Shown: positions 1 through 7,598, counted from the first letter of the stretch. The stretch: 64,000 bases of DNA from an uncultured Pseudomonadota bacterium (GCA_902774285.1 CACYHO010000001.1:137303-201302); one strand, 5' to 3'. Notes: a model not told the origin generated them from the sequence alone. Made by a program: numbers and translations.

Positions 1-1053
1 ATATTGGCACCCGATGATAAATCTGGCAAACGTATGGCATCTGTTGCCTCAAAAATATCAGATGCGTACGATATGCCAATAAACGGATTATTTTATTATA
101 AATCTGGCAATTCAGATTCTATAAAAGAAACATCAATACGCGCATCTATGTATAATGCGCGCAGTGCAGCAAACACCCGCGCCCGCGAAGTTTTATCCGA
201 TATACTAACCAAAGAATCTTTGGATGGCACAACACGAAAAAATCTTAACAAACAACTTGAAAAAATATCCCGCACAGAAACTCTGGGTGAACTACCATAT
301 GATGCAATATTATTCTTATGTTCTGGTGAAGACACAAAAACAATCGCATCTTTCTTGCGTTATTACGGCGTTGGAACACGTGATACAGCAATGTACGGGA
401 CAACACTTTGGAATAATACTGACATTGCATCAGATTTCACATTAAGTGGTGCAAAATATGCAACATTACCACCTATTTCAGATAATTTTATATCACTTTA
501 TAATATGATTTCTGGAAAAGACCCTGACTATTTAGCCGCATTTGGTTATGATGCTGCAAATTTATCATTAGGTTTGCTTTATACAAACAAATCAAAAGAT
601 GCATACCTTTTTGATCCAAGCGGATACGTTGGCACAACAGGAATGTTCCGTGTTCAACCATCTGGTGAATCAGAACGCGCTTTGCGTATAATGGAATTGA
701 ACGGCAGCGGTGAACCAAGCGTATCAAAAGAAGCCCCTACAAACTTCTTAACCCCGCTTTACAGTATCAACGCATCTGATTTAAAAGCTGTTCCGGAAAA
801 AGAATTAAAAACACGTGGTATAAACCCTGGTGATTATATAACAATACCAGAATACTTGCGTCGTAAATCTCAATACAAAACAAAAACAATTGGTGCAAAC
901 TATGTATCTGACGAAACAGAAGAAATAACAGATGCCCCTATACAGATTTACGCATCAGATGAAAAAGAAACTATATCAAACGAAGAATACAAACCAGTAA
1001 AAATGGAAAAAGTATCCCGTAAATATATCGACAGCGTAGAAGTCACAGAATAA
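1..1053 (+). CDS. LpoA-like penicillin-binding-protein activator / periplasmic-binding-fold protein, 3' part
   Basis: The frame is open from the window edge, so the start and any signal peptide lie upstream; 350 residues are visible. The alternating strand/helix pattern (YDAILFLCSGEDTK near residue 100, AFGYDAANLSLGLLY near 180, DPSGYVGTTGMFRV near 205) resembles the second lobe of type 1 periplasmic-binding proteins of the Leu-binding/LpoA group. In proteobacteria such proteins are often outer-membrane lipoproteins that stimulate penicillin-binding proteins. The last 90 residues are rich in Glu, Thr and Lys and look disordered. A cell-wall glycosidase follows 4 bp downstream, which supports a peptidoglycan role. 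The family call rests on fold pattern only; an amino-acid-binding protein is the alternative. Confidence 0.55.
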   Translation: MLAPDDKSGKRMASVASKISDAYDMPINGLFYYKSGNSDSIKETSIRASMYNARSAANTRAREVLSDILTKESLDGTTRKNLNKQLEKISRTETLGELPYDAILFLCSGEDTKTIASFLRYYGVGTRDTAMYGTTLWNNTDIASDFTLSGAKYATLPPISDNFISLYNMISGKDPDYLAAFGYDAANLSLGLLYTNKSKDAYLFDPSGYVGTTGMFRVQPSGESERALRIMELNGSGEPSVSKEAPTNFLTPLYSINASDLKAVPEKELKTRGINPGDYITIPEYLRRKSQYKTKTIGANYVSDETEEITDAPIQIYASDEKETISNEEYKPVKMEKVSRKYIDSVEVTE

Positions 1054-1057
1054 TTTT

Positions 1058-2173
1058 ATGAAATTATTTATAAAAATATTTTGTCTGATAATACTAATTT
1101 TATGCCCATGCATATATTATTACTGCACCCAACCGACATTATCTGAAATGGTTGGCCAAATGATAATTGTTGGTTTCCGTGGTGACGGTATAAACAAAGA
1201 TACAGACGATTTTGTCACATTAATAAATCAGATAAAAAACAATCAAATCGGTGGGGTAATATTATTTGACACATCAACATCAAAACTATTAAAAAACATA
1301 TCAAATGCAGATTATTCAAATATAAAAAATGTCGCCCAATTAAAAGATTTAACAACATATTTACAATCTTTATCAAAAACAAAATTATTGATAGCCATAG
1401 ATCAAGAAGGCGGAACAGTTCAAAGATTAAAATCAGAACATGGTTTTATATCTGTTCCGTCCGCCAAAGAAATGGGCACATCGTTACCGGAAAACACATA
1501 TAATATTGCATATAATCTTGGAATAAAATTATCAGAAATTGGAATAAATACAAATTTTGCCCCAGTTGTAGACATGGGCACAAGCAAAGATGAAACCGAA
1601 CGAAGTTTTTCTGATGATGCAAACAAAGTGACAGAACACGCTGGTGCTTTTGCGCATGGCATGAACGATGCTTCTGTTATACACAGTTTTAAACATTTTC
1701 CAGGTTATAACGGTAACGCGACCACGGCTCATTACACACTGGTTGATATAACAAATACTTATACAGATTACGAATTAAAACCATGGAAAGCGCTGTTACA
1801 AAAACCATTTGATTTATCAATGGTTATGACATCTCATTCCATAAATACAAACATAGACAGTGTCCCATTATCATTGTCACCAAAAACAATCAAAAAAATC
1901 AAAGATCTTGGTTTTAACGGTGTAATTATAACAGATGATCTAGATATGCTTTTGCGATACAACCAATACGATATTAAAACAATAGTAAAAATGGCGATAA
2001 ATGCCGGAAACGATATATTGTTATTTAACAACAGAAATTTTCAATATGATAAAAATCGCGGCGTAAAAATTAACCAAATTATTACAGAAATGGTGAAGTC
2101 TGGCGAAATCCCAGCATCAAGAATTAAAGAATCATACAGAAAAATTCAAAAACTAAAAAAACACATAAAATAA
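1058..2173 (+). CDS. nagZ: NagZ-like beta-N-acetylhexosaminidase (glycoside hydrolase family 3)
   Basis: NagZ removes N-acetylglucosamine from muropeptides during wall recycling. The 371-residue protein shows the family 3 signatures in order: LLIAIDQEGGTVQRL (about 110), TNFAPVVDM (about 165), SFKHFPGYNGN (about 210) and GVIITDDLDM (about 290) with the nucleophile Asp. The His of the flexible-loop catalytic dyad is kept in TTAHYTL, but the partner Asp of the usual DxDSH motif is not visible. An N-terminal hydrophobic segment of about 20 residues predicts membrane anchoring or export, whereas E. coli NagZ is cytoplasmic. It sits 4 bp behind the preceding gene, so the two are probably co-transcribed. 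The family is clear; exact substrate is inferred. Confidence 0.82.
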   Translation: MKLFIKIFCLIILILCPCIYYYCTQPTLSEMVGQMIIVGFRGDGINKDTDDFVTLINQIKNNQIGGVILFDTSTSKLLKNISNADYSNIKNVAQLKDLTTYLQSLSKTKLLIAIDQEGGTVQRLKSEHGFISVPSAKEMGTSLPENTYNIAYNLGIKLSEIGINTNFAPVVDMGTSKDETERSFSDDANKVTEHAGAFAHGMNDASVIHSFKHFPGYNGNATTAHYTLVDITNTYTDYELKPWKALLQKPFDLSMVMTSHSINTNIDSVPLSLSPKTIKKIKDLGFNGVIITDDLDMLLRYNQYDIKTIVKMAINAGNDILLFNNRNFQYDKNRGVKINQIITEMVKSGEIPASRIKESYRKIQKLKKHIK

Positions 2174-2180
2174 TAAACAC

Positions 2181-2208
2181 TTGCGTTTGTTAAAAAATAA
2201 GATATAAT
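2181..2208 (+). promoter_or_regulatory. Promoter of the tRNA-Gly/tRNA-Tyr unit
   Basis: A sigma-70 type promoter reads TTGCGT, 16 bp, TATAAT and would start about 14 bp ahead of tRNA-Gly. Confidence 0.7.
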
Positions 2209-2228
2209 CAAGGGGCTTGGAAATCGTT

Positions 2229-2303
2229 GCGAGCATAGTTCAAGGGCTAGAATGCAAGCCTTCCAAGCTTGAAATGCGGGTTCGATTCCCGCTGCTCGCA
2301 CCA
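2229..2303 (+). tRNA. tRNA-Gly (TCC)
   Basis: The cloverleaf closes with a 7-bp acceptor GCGAGCA/TGCTCGC. The anticodon stem CAAGC/GCTTG carries loop CTTCCAA, giving anticodon TCC. The T-loop is TTCGATT and CCA is encoded. It is 29 bp ahead of tRNA-Tyr, likely in one transcript. Confidence 0.96.
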
Positions 2304-2332
2304 AGAACGATAATAAAAGTTCTTGCGCGATC

Positions 2333-2419
2333 GGGCGTGCGCCGGAGTTGGAGAGCCGGGGCAGACTGTAAATCTGTTGTCTTACGACTGAGGTGGTTCG
2401 AATCCACCCACTCCCACCA
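2333..2419 (+). tRNA. tRNA-Tyr (GTA), class II
   Basis: The anticodon loop CTGTAAA gives GTA, and a long variable arm (GTC TTAC GAC) marks a class II tRNA as expected for Tyr. The D-stem is CCGG/CCGG, the T-stem GGTGG/CCACC, and CCA is encoded. The acceptor stem GGGCGTG/CACTCCC has one C-T mismatch at pair 4-69. Its last 19 nt are repeated downstream. Confidence 0.93.
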
Positions 2420-2428
2420 AAAAATATA

Positions 2429-2456
2429 ACCACCCTTACGGTGGTTTTATTTTTTT
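2429..2456 (+). terminator. Intrinsic terminator of the tRNA unit
   Basis: A CCACC/GGTGG hairpin is followed by a run of T residues right behind tRNA-Tyr. Confidence 0.8.
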
Positions 2457-2602
2457 GTCGGGTTTGGTTTATGGTATTAGGCCATACAAACGAAGTTTGT
2501 TTGGTTCGACTATGAGTAAGCGAAAACAAGTGTCAACGAAGTTTGAGCGCTAACGTATGCGGCGCAGGCATTTATGCCGAGCCAATCCACCCACTCCCAC
2601 CA
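2457..2602 (+). repeat. tRNA-tail (RtT-like) element A1 behind tRNA-Tyr
   Basis: This segment ends with an exact 19-nt copy (2584-2602) of the last 19 nt of tRNA-Tyr (2401-2419), giving a 183-bp period. Before the copy lies the motif TAACGTATGC..CGCAG, hairpin GGCAT/ATGCC, CGAG (2551-2581), shared with the elements behind tRNA-Met and tRNA-fMet. Further upstream there are hairpins CAAAC-GAA-GTTTG and a closing GTCG/CGAC stem. No open reading frame of note is present. Precedent: the E. coli tyrT operon repeats, which carry a tRNA tail copy. Confidence 0.75.
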
Positions 2603-2611
2603 AAAACACAA

Positions 2612-2640
2612 ACCGACCATAAAGGTCGGTTTTTGTTTTT
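2612..2640 (+). terminator. Terminator after tail copy 2
   Basis: Stem ACCGACC/GGTCGGT is followed by a T-rich run, so each tail copy in this array is followed by its own terminator. Confidence 0.8.
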
Positions 2641-2839
2641 TTGCAAGTGTGGTTGGTGGATGCACCAGAATATCAACGGCACAACAAGTGCCGGTTGAAA
2701 ACGATGGTTTTCGTTGGCGACAGCCAACAAGATATGCATGGTGAATACGCAGATGAACAATTAGAAAAATTTTAAAAAATTATGAAAATAAATTTTTTAA
2801 TTTTTATTATTGTTTATCAAGGCGCACCCACTCCCACCA
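2641..2839 (+). repeat. tRNA-tail element A2, more diverged
   Basis: This unit ends in a 15-nt copy (2825-2839) of the tRNA-Tyr tail, CACCCACTCCCACCA. It contains several strong hairpins in series: GGCAC-AACAA-GTGCC extended by CAAC/GTTG, GAAAAC-GATG-GTTTTC and GTTGGC-GACA-GCCAAC. A later ATACGCAG may be a relic of the CGCAG motif of the other elements, but the CGAG end is lost in an A/T-rich stretch. Probably a degenerate member of the same family. Confidence 0.6.
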
Positions 2840-2848
2840 AAAGATACA

Positions 2849-2875
2849 CCGCACTGTGAAAGTGCGGTTTTCTTT
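2849..2875 (+). terminator. Terminator after tail copy 3
   Basis: Stem CCGCACT/AGTGCGG with a 5-nt loop is followed by TTTTCTTTT. Confidence 0.8.
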
Positions 2876-2999
2876 TAGATTTCATACTGTTCGGGTGGTT
2901 CGAAAATAACATATCTGATAAACGCTAATTTTTATCAATCTTCGAACAACCTAGTTTCCCAAGTATTTGCCCCGTTCGACTCCACCGAGGCGATTTTTA

Positions 3000-3413
3000 T
3001 TATCTAAAAGTAACTGTTTGGATATTTACATTATCTTTTTGACAATATAAAATTGGCAATTCAATTTTATTGTTTCTATCATAACATATAGTCATATCAT
3101 CTTTTTTCTTTTCTACCAAATGAACCGGTTTTGGTAATTGTGCTAAACAATAACCATAAGATACAACCTTTGCATGTGTAGCATTGCAAGAATTCTTGAT
3201 TGGTTCGTATGTTGCTGGTGTATATATTTCATTACCACAATCATCTACATCATACCAACCTTCTTTTACAACTTTTACTTTTTGCTGATAATTTATACAT
3301 ACAGGAACTTCTGAACCATTATATTTTTCTAATTTATATACATCCATAGTACGATTTTGTTCCATTACACAACCACATAATAAACATGCTAAAAAAAGCG
3401 AATATTTTTTCAT
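3000..3413 (-). CDS. Small cysteine-rich lipoprotein, unknown function
   Basis: I do not recognise a family in this 137-residue protein. The N-terminus MKKYSLFLACLLCGC is a lipoprotein signal with the lipobox LCGC, so it is probably anchored in the outer membrane. Six further cysteines are spaced through the mature part (VCINY, DDCGN, NSCNA, GYCLA, TICYD, LYCQK), which suggests disulfides in the periplasm. It stands alone, between the tRNA-Tyr tail repeats and a divergent gene, and a partial tail copy on its far side raises the possibility that it arrived as cargo. The start is the first ATG. Confidence 0.7.
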   Translation of the reverse strand: MKKYSLFLACLLCGCVMEQNRTMDVYKLEKYNGSEVPVCINYQQKVKVVKEGWYDVDDCGNEIYTPATYEPIKNSCNATHAKVVSYGYCLAQLPKPVHLVEKKKDDMTICYDRNNKIELPILYCQKDNVNIQTVTFR

Positions 3414-3551
3414 TTTTAATTCCTTTGGTATATGATGGTTAATTATATTCCAATATATGATTTAATTCAACCACTTCTCTTTAAACTCTTTTACCCGTTG
3501 CATTAAATCAGTAAATTGCTGTTTGTTTTTTGCTCGATTAGTGCAAGCATT

Positions 3552-3563
3552 CTCCCACCAAAA
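3552..3563 (+). repeat. Possible fourth partial copy of the tRNA-Tyr tail
   Basis: CTCCCACCAAAA matches the end of the tRNA-Tyr tail plus the bases behind it at 12 of 12 positions. It lies in the same orientation as the three copies at 2401-2839. No terminator follows. It could be chance. Confidence 0.3.
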
Positions 3564-3629
3564 TCACAAATTAAAAATCTTCATTTTCTTATTATTATAT
3601 TGTATGATACACATGTAAAAGGACAAGAT

Positions 3630-4247
3630 ATGTTAAATAAAATATTAATAATTACAATTGCATTGGGATGCTTGGCTGGTGCATATATTGCCGGTCTTTA
3701 TTCAAACCATACAAAAGGAAACCAAAACATGAATTACATTTTTGTTGCCGATAAAAAAGAAGCGAACAATATTAAAATTCCAAACGAATTAAAGGATAAT
3801 GTAAAAGTTATTGTATTAGACCAATGGGGTGAAACCGCAGCAATCAAAACATTATCTGAAAAATTATTAAACGGCGAATTTAAAAAAGGCGACAGATTTT
3901 TCAATATTGGATATGTCGGATCAAATGAATTTCCAATTGGTACGGTTGTTGTTGTTGGAACTGTATCCAGGGAAACCCCATCACACACAGTCAAAGAACC
4001 AACATTTACATTAGATAAGGAATCTAAAGTTAAATGTTATTCATCACTTGATTTCGTAGAATCAACAAAACACACCGGCGTGTTTGATATGGAACTTTAT
4101 ACATTTGCAACATTTTTCCCGAATATTAAATCGGTAAAAATAGTATCAGACAATCTAAATTTCCATGAATTCGAACAGGTCACAATAGATAACGCCTGGA
4201 TTGAAGCAAACAAAATATTGTTTGATATGATTTCAAACTATAAATAA
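3630..4247 (+). CDS. Membrane-anchored nucleoside phosphorylase / MTA-SAH nucleosidase-like protein
   Basis: The 205-residue protein has a hydrophobic N-terminal segment (residues 3-22) followed by a domain resembling the nucleoside phosphorylase superfamily: FNIGYVGS (about 90), IGTVVVVG (about 105), CYSSLDFV (about 137) and FDMELYTFA (about 155), the last matching the Met-Glu substrate-binding motif. Related enzymes cleave nucleosides such as methylthioadenosine, but they are normally cytoplasmic and soluble. Here the anchor would place it outside the cytoplasm unless it is wrongly started. An AAGGA site lies 6 bp before the chosen ATG; a longer frame upstream lacks one. It ends in a bidirectional terminator. 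Confidence 0.6.
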   Translation: MLNKILIITIALGCLAGAYIAGLYSNHTKGNQNMNYIFVADKKEANNIKIPNELKDNVKVIVLDQWGETAAIKTLSEKLLNGEFKKGDRFFNIGYVGSNEFPIGTVVVVGTVSRETPSHTVKEPTFTLDKESKVKCYSSLDFVESTKHTGVFDMELYTFATFFPNIKSVKIVSDNLNFHEFEQVTIDNAWIEANKILFDMISNYK

Positions 4248-4253
4248 AAAAAC

Positions 4254-4276
4254 ACCGGCATTTGCCGGTATTTTTT
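4254..4276. terminator. Bidirectional terminator, CCGGCA family
   Basis: The perfect stem ACCGGCA-TT-TGCCGGT has an A-run on the left and a T-run on the right, and serves the converging genes on both sides. A near-identical copy is found at 5994. Confidence 0.85.
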
Positions 4277-4956
4277 TACTTTTTTAACCATTTATTCAAA
4301 ATTTTGTTTACATCGTCCATGTTATCACAAACATCGAAAACACCGGTCTTTTTGCATTTTTCTGCATATTCTTTTGTTTTGTTTCCTGTAGCACCTATAA
4401 ACGCTATACAATCCATATTTGCCGAACGTGCCGCCAAGAAATCATTAATACTGTCACCAATTACTATACAGTCTTGTGGTACATAACCTTTGGTTTTTGC
4501 TGCCAATAAAAATATATCTGGTTCTGGTTTACCGTGTTCGACCATATCGACTGTAAAAAAATCTATTTCGGACATATAATTTTTTATCCATTGAAATTGT
4601 GTCATTTTCCATTTATGTTGTGATGCTGTCGCACCGGTTGCAATACAGTGTTCAAAATTATTATTGGCCATAACATTCTCAACACCATTTATTGCAACCA
4701 TAAAATTAGTTCCAAGATATATTTCTCGTTTACTTATTTTATCCATAAAATCATCATCAAGAATCAAACCATGTATATAATTTTGAAGCCTTTCACGACG
4801 GGTTTTATCAGATACACCAACCAACAAATCTGATTTTTCTGTGTCAGACAATCTAATATTTTTCTCACTTGTTAACAATTCGTCCCAACACTGAACCCAT
4901 AATTTTTCACTATCTGCAATAACTCCGTCAAAATCCCAGATTAATAATTTTTTCAT
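4276..4956 (-). CDS. HAD-superfamily phosphatase (phosphoglycolate phosphatase / beta-phosphoglucomutase-like)
   Basis: The 226-residue protein begins with the HAD motif I WDFDGVIADSE, carries an all-helical cap typical of the GpH/PGMB subgroup, motif II IATGATAS (about 115), a motif III lysine in HGKPEPDIF (about 155) and motif IV VIGDSINDFLAA (about 180). Such enzymes remove phosphate from small phosphorylated metabolites; the substrate cannot be told. The ATG at 4956 is preferred because it lies 5 bp behind the stop of the upstream gene, which suggests coupled translation; a frame starting further upstream would overlap that gene. Confidence 0.82.
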   Translation of the reverse strand: MKKLLIWDFDGVIADSEKLWVQCWDELLTSEKNIRLSDTEKSDLLVGVSDKTRRERLQNYIHGLILDDDFMDKISKREIYLGTNFMVAINGVENVMANNNFEHCIATGATASQHKWKMTQFQWIKNYMSEIDFFTVDMVEHGKPEPDIFLLAAKTKGYVPQDCIVIGDSINDFLAARSANMDCIAFIGATGNKTKEYAEKCKKTGVFDVCDNMDDVNKILNKWLKK

Positions 4957-4961
4957 TCGTT

Positions 4962-5354
4962 TTATCTTTTTCTTGTAAATTCTTCCCATTGCTTTTCTGT
5001 TATTTGCGAATGGAAACCTTTGTTAAGATAGCCAATAGCTGTCATTTCTTCTAATTTTTGTTCGCCTTGTTTACCAAAAATATATCTTATTTCTTCTGTA
5101 GTAAAAGTATCTGCTATCGCTGCATAGTGCAAAATATTAGGTCCCAAACCATATTCATGATTATACTTATATTCATATTCTTTATATTCGCACAAATCAA
5201 AAAAGTGCCCTACGCTAGTCAATAGTTTTCGCCACTTCAGTTTTATTGGATTAACGCCCTGCAAACTAATCGGTACAAAAGGGGTATTCTCTTTCAATCC
5301 ATAACGTATCAAACCAACCTGACCATACTCTTTTTCTATCTTCGCTTTGTCCAT
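4962..5354 (-). CDS. Hypothetical protein, 130 residues
   Basis: No family is recognised. The protein is soluble-looking, rich in Tyr, Glu and Lys, with no signal peptide or membrane segment. It is followed closely by the HAD phosphatase gene, so the two form a small operon. Three in-frame starts are clustered (GTG, ATG, ATG); the last ATG is chosen because an AAAGG site lies 8 bp ahead of it. Confidence 0.6.
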   Translation of the reverse strand: MDKAKIEKEYGQVGLIRYGLKENTPFVPISLQGVNPIKLKWRKLLTSVGHFFDLCEYKEYEYKYNHEYGLGPNILHYAAIADTFTTEEIRYIFGKQGEQKLEEMTAIGYLNKGFHSQITEKQWEEFTRKR

Positions 5355-5444
5355 AAACATCACCTTTGTTTACTTTATTTTTATATAAAACATATGCGTT
5401 TTCAAGATATTATGATATAATTACAATCAACAAAAGGAAACATT

Positions 5445-5987
5445 ATGAAAACCGTATTAAACAGCAAAAGAATAACATTGATGCATTTAGCCCCAATAAT
5501 GGATAATGCCGAATTAATATACGCCGTATTGATTAAAAACAAAAAATATTTATTGCCATGGATGCAGTGGTTAAACGAAACAAAATCTGCCAAAGACACT
5601 TATAAATTTTTAATTCAATCTGATAAAAATTGGGATAAAGATACCGCGTATGAATATTCTGTTGTCTTAAACGATACAGTCATAGGCGCATGTGGTGCAG
5701 TTATAGCAGACAAAACAAACAAGAAAGCAGAACTTGGATATTGGTTGGCCAAAGAATATCGTGGCAATGGTTATATTATGGAATCTGTTCGTTTGCTGGA
5801 AAAAGAGTTATTCAAAAATGGTTTTAATAAAATTATTATTTATACCGATGTATTGAATAAAAATTCTGTAAATGTCGCAAAAAAACTTGGTTATAAATTG
5901 GAAGCCGTTTTAAAACAAGACAGATATTTAAAACACGAAAAACGTTTTCGTGACACAAACTGTTTTGTAAAATTTAAAAACAAATAA
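5445..5987 (+). CDS. GNAT N-acetyltransferase, RimJ/RimL-like
   Basis: This 180-residue enzyme would transfer an acetyl group from acetyl-CoA to an amine, in this subgroup often the N-terminus of a ribosomal protein or a small molecule. Visible family features are the N-terminal ITLMHLAPIMDNAELIYA, the strand with VIGACGAV (about 84), the AELGYWLAKEYRGNGYI acetyl-CoA loop (about 97-113) and the NKNSVNVAKKLGYK helix-strand (about 142). AAAGGAAA precedes the ATG and a TATAAT box lies 24 bp upstream. It is a single-gene unit ended by a bidirectional terminator. Target unknown. Confidence 0.85.
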   Translation: MKTVLNSKRITLMHLAPIMDNAELIYAVLIKNKKYLLPWMQWLNETKSAKDTYKFLIQSDKNWDKDTAYEYSVVLNDTVIGACGAVIADKTNKKAELGYWLAKEYRGNGYIMESVRLLEKELFKNGFNKIIIYTDVLNKNSVNVAKKLGYKLEAVLKQDRYLKHEKRFRDTNCFVKFKNK

Positions 5988-5993
5988 AAAAAC

Positions 5994-6016
5994 ACCGGCA
6001 TTTGCCGGTATTTTTT
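5994..6016. terminator. Bidirectional terminator, CCGGCA family
   Basis: ACCGGCA-TT-TGCCGGT with A-run and T-run, essentially the same sequence as the terminator at 4254. Confidence 0.85.
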
Positions 6017-6023
6017 ATTGTTT

Positions 6024-6302
6024 TTATTTCATTGGCGGAAAACAGTTGTCACCACCATTTGGACAGCACACCATCCAACCATCACCAGCATCGGTATAAA
6101 CTTCACCAGCACAACATCCGTTTTTATCAGGACGCACACCATCAGGACAAGTTACAAAGAAACCATTCCAATTAACAACTGTATAATGTGTTATATAACC
6201 AACTATTCCACCAAAAACTAAAGCCAATATTAGCCAAACGAATGGGTAACATTTTTTGGTTGTAACTTTATTAACAGATTTTTTAATAACTTTCTTTTTC
6301 AT
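6024..6302 (-). CDS. Small single-pass membrane protein with a Cys-rich C-terminus
   Basis: No family is recognised in these 92 residues. A Lys-rich N-terminus is followed by one membrane helix (about residues 20-40) and a periplasmic tail with TCPDG, GCCAGE, MVCCPNGGDNC, a pattern of paired cysteines that could form disulfides or bind metal. The ATG at 6302 is chosen because AGGG lies 8 bp ahead; a TTG further upstream would overlap the preceding gene. It follows another membrane protein by 10 bp, so the two are likely expressed together. Confidence 0.6.
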   Translation of the reverse strand: MKKKVIKKSVNKVTTKKCYPFVWLILALVFGGIVGYITHYTVVNWNGFFVTCPDGVRPDKNGCCAGEVYTDAGDGWMVCCPNGGDNCFPPMK

Positions 6303-6312
6303 CTTTTTCACC

Positions 6313-6852
6313 CTAGTCTTCTTCAATTATTTTTTCTAATTCTATTATAAAATCTATTGCAGGGTTAGTCAATTTTTTGGCTTTTTCAATCATACGTTCT
6401 GCCTCTGCCTGCATTTGAAGACGCTTATATGTTTCAACAATTTCAACAGATTCATTTGGTTCTTGTTCGATATTATCATCTGTCAATGCACGTGCAATTT
6501 CTAATTCCTGCGAAGCTAACGCTTTATATTTTTCAGAATTTTCAGGACAACCACGTTCAGATAAATTCGCATAAATTTGTGCATCATTTATATGATTCCA
6601 TGCATTTATATCAGAATCATTATTAAATAATTTTTTAGATAAAACCTTTTCTATTTTTTCACATGTTCTGTGTTGTAAAACTATTTGTTCAACATTAGCA
6701 ATTTTTGCATGCATATGCTGTCTCACAGGATGATTAAAATATGAAAAGCCACTTATGATAAAACCAACAATTGCACCCATTAAAAATACCCCGACAATAC
6801 CTATTGTCCCATAAAGGCGATAATGTTTATATTCCGTATTTGATTTTTTCAT
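6313..6852 (-). CDS. Single-pass membrane protein with helical extramembrane domain, unknown
   Basis: The 179-residue protein has one membrane helix near residues 15-36 (GTIGIVGVFLMGAIVGFII), then a long, Glu/Lys/Ala-rich, mainly helical region that could form a coiled coil or tetratricopeptide-like hairpins (YKALASQELEIARALT, RLQMQAEAERMIEKAKKL). A strong GGGGG-rich ribosome site lies before the ATG. Function cannot be assigned. It is 27 bp behind lolD's 3' neighbour boundary on the same strand and precedes the Cys-rich membrane protein. Confidence 0.6.
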   Translation of the reverse strand: MKKSNTEYKHYRLYGTIGIVGVFLMGAIVGFIISGFSYFNHPVRQHMHAKIANVEQIVLQHRTCEKIEKVLSKKLFNNDSDINAWNHINDAQIYANLSERGCPENSEKYKALASQELEIARALTDDNIEQEPNESVEIVETYKRLQMQAEAERMIEKAKKLTNPAIDFIIELEKIIEED

Positions 6853-6879
6853 TTTCTCTCCCCCCTGGTTTTTATTTTC

Positions 6880-7590
6880 TTATTTCACAATGCCATCTTT
6901 GATGGTAATAATTCTGTCTGCTCGTTTCGCCAGATTCATATCATGTGTCACAAACAACATGGACATTTTTGATTTACGAACCAAATCTAATAACAAATCA
7001 AAAACCACATTTGCATGATTAGGATCCAAAGAACCCGTTGGTTCGTCCGCTAATAAAATTTCTGGACCGTTTGCAATTGCGCGTGCTATTGCAACACGTT
7101 GTTGTTCACCACCAGACATTTCGGATGGAAAATGCGAAGCGCGATGTGCAACATTTGCTAATTTTAATAATTTCATTGCGCGTGAACATGCTGTATTCTC
7201 ATCAACACCTTCCGCCATCATTGGCATAACTACATTTTCAAGCGCAGTAAAATCTGATAACAAATTATGTTTTTGATAAACAAAACCTATCTTTTTACGA
7301 CGCAACATTGTTCGTGTTTCTTCATCAATTTTATCAATCGGATGGCCATTTATAAATATATCACCAGCTGTTGGTTTGTCCAACAAACCAACGCATTGCA
7401 ACAATGTAGATTTTCCAGAACCGCTTTGTCCAACCAATGCAACTATTTCGCCACGATACAAATCAAAACCACCACCACGTAAAATATTTAATGGCTGACC
7501 CGCTTCTACAAAAGTTTTCTTGATATCACGAACAGACATAACAATGTCTTTCTTTGATATTTTCGATAAAGAATTTAATATGCTTGCCAT
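6880..7590 (-). CDS. lolD: LolD-like lipoprotein-releasing ABC transporter ATPase
   Basis: LolD powers release of outer-membrane lipoproteins from the inner membrane to the carrier LolA. The 236-residue ATPase shows Walker A GQSGSGKST (about 54), Q-loop VYQKHNLL (about 104), signature MSGGEQQR (about 157), Walker B ILLADEPTGSLD (about 178) and switch His in FVTHD (about 213). The downstream-of-Walker-A sequence and QQRVAIARA match the LolD/MacB family. It is 8 bp behind the permease gene and shares its operon. Start is the first ATG; MSVRD at residue 18 is a possible alternative. Confidence 0.9.
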   Translation of the reverse strand: MASILNSLSKISKKDIVMSVRDIKKTFVEAGQPLNILRGGGFDLYRGEIVALVGQSGSGKSTLLQCVGLLDKPTAGDIFINGHPIDKIDEETRTMLRRKKIGFVYQKHNLLSDFTALENVVMPMMAEGVDENTACSRAMKLLKLANVAHRASHFPSEMSGGEQQRVAIARAIANGPEILLADEPTGSLDPNHANVVFDLLLDLVRKSKMSMLFVTHDMNLAKRADRIITIKDGIVK

Positions 7591-7598
7591 TTTATCCC

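Noticed and set aside
2146-2529. 127-residue minus-strand frame with GGSGWIRTTSVV
   Set aside because: It is the antisense translation of tRNA-Gly and tRNA-Tyr, a well-known annotation artefact.
2457-2583. Group I intron or other self-splicing element in tRNA-Tyr
   Set aside because: The tRNA is intact and the inserts lie behind the CCA end; group I introns interrupt the anticodon arm.
3462-3563. 33-residue minus-strand remnant FWWENACTNRAKNKQQF..
   Set aside because: It looks like the end of a degraded gene, but has no start codon or family match, so it is not listed as a pseudogene.
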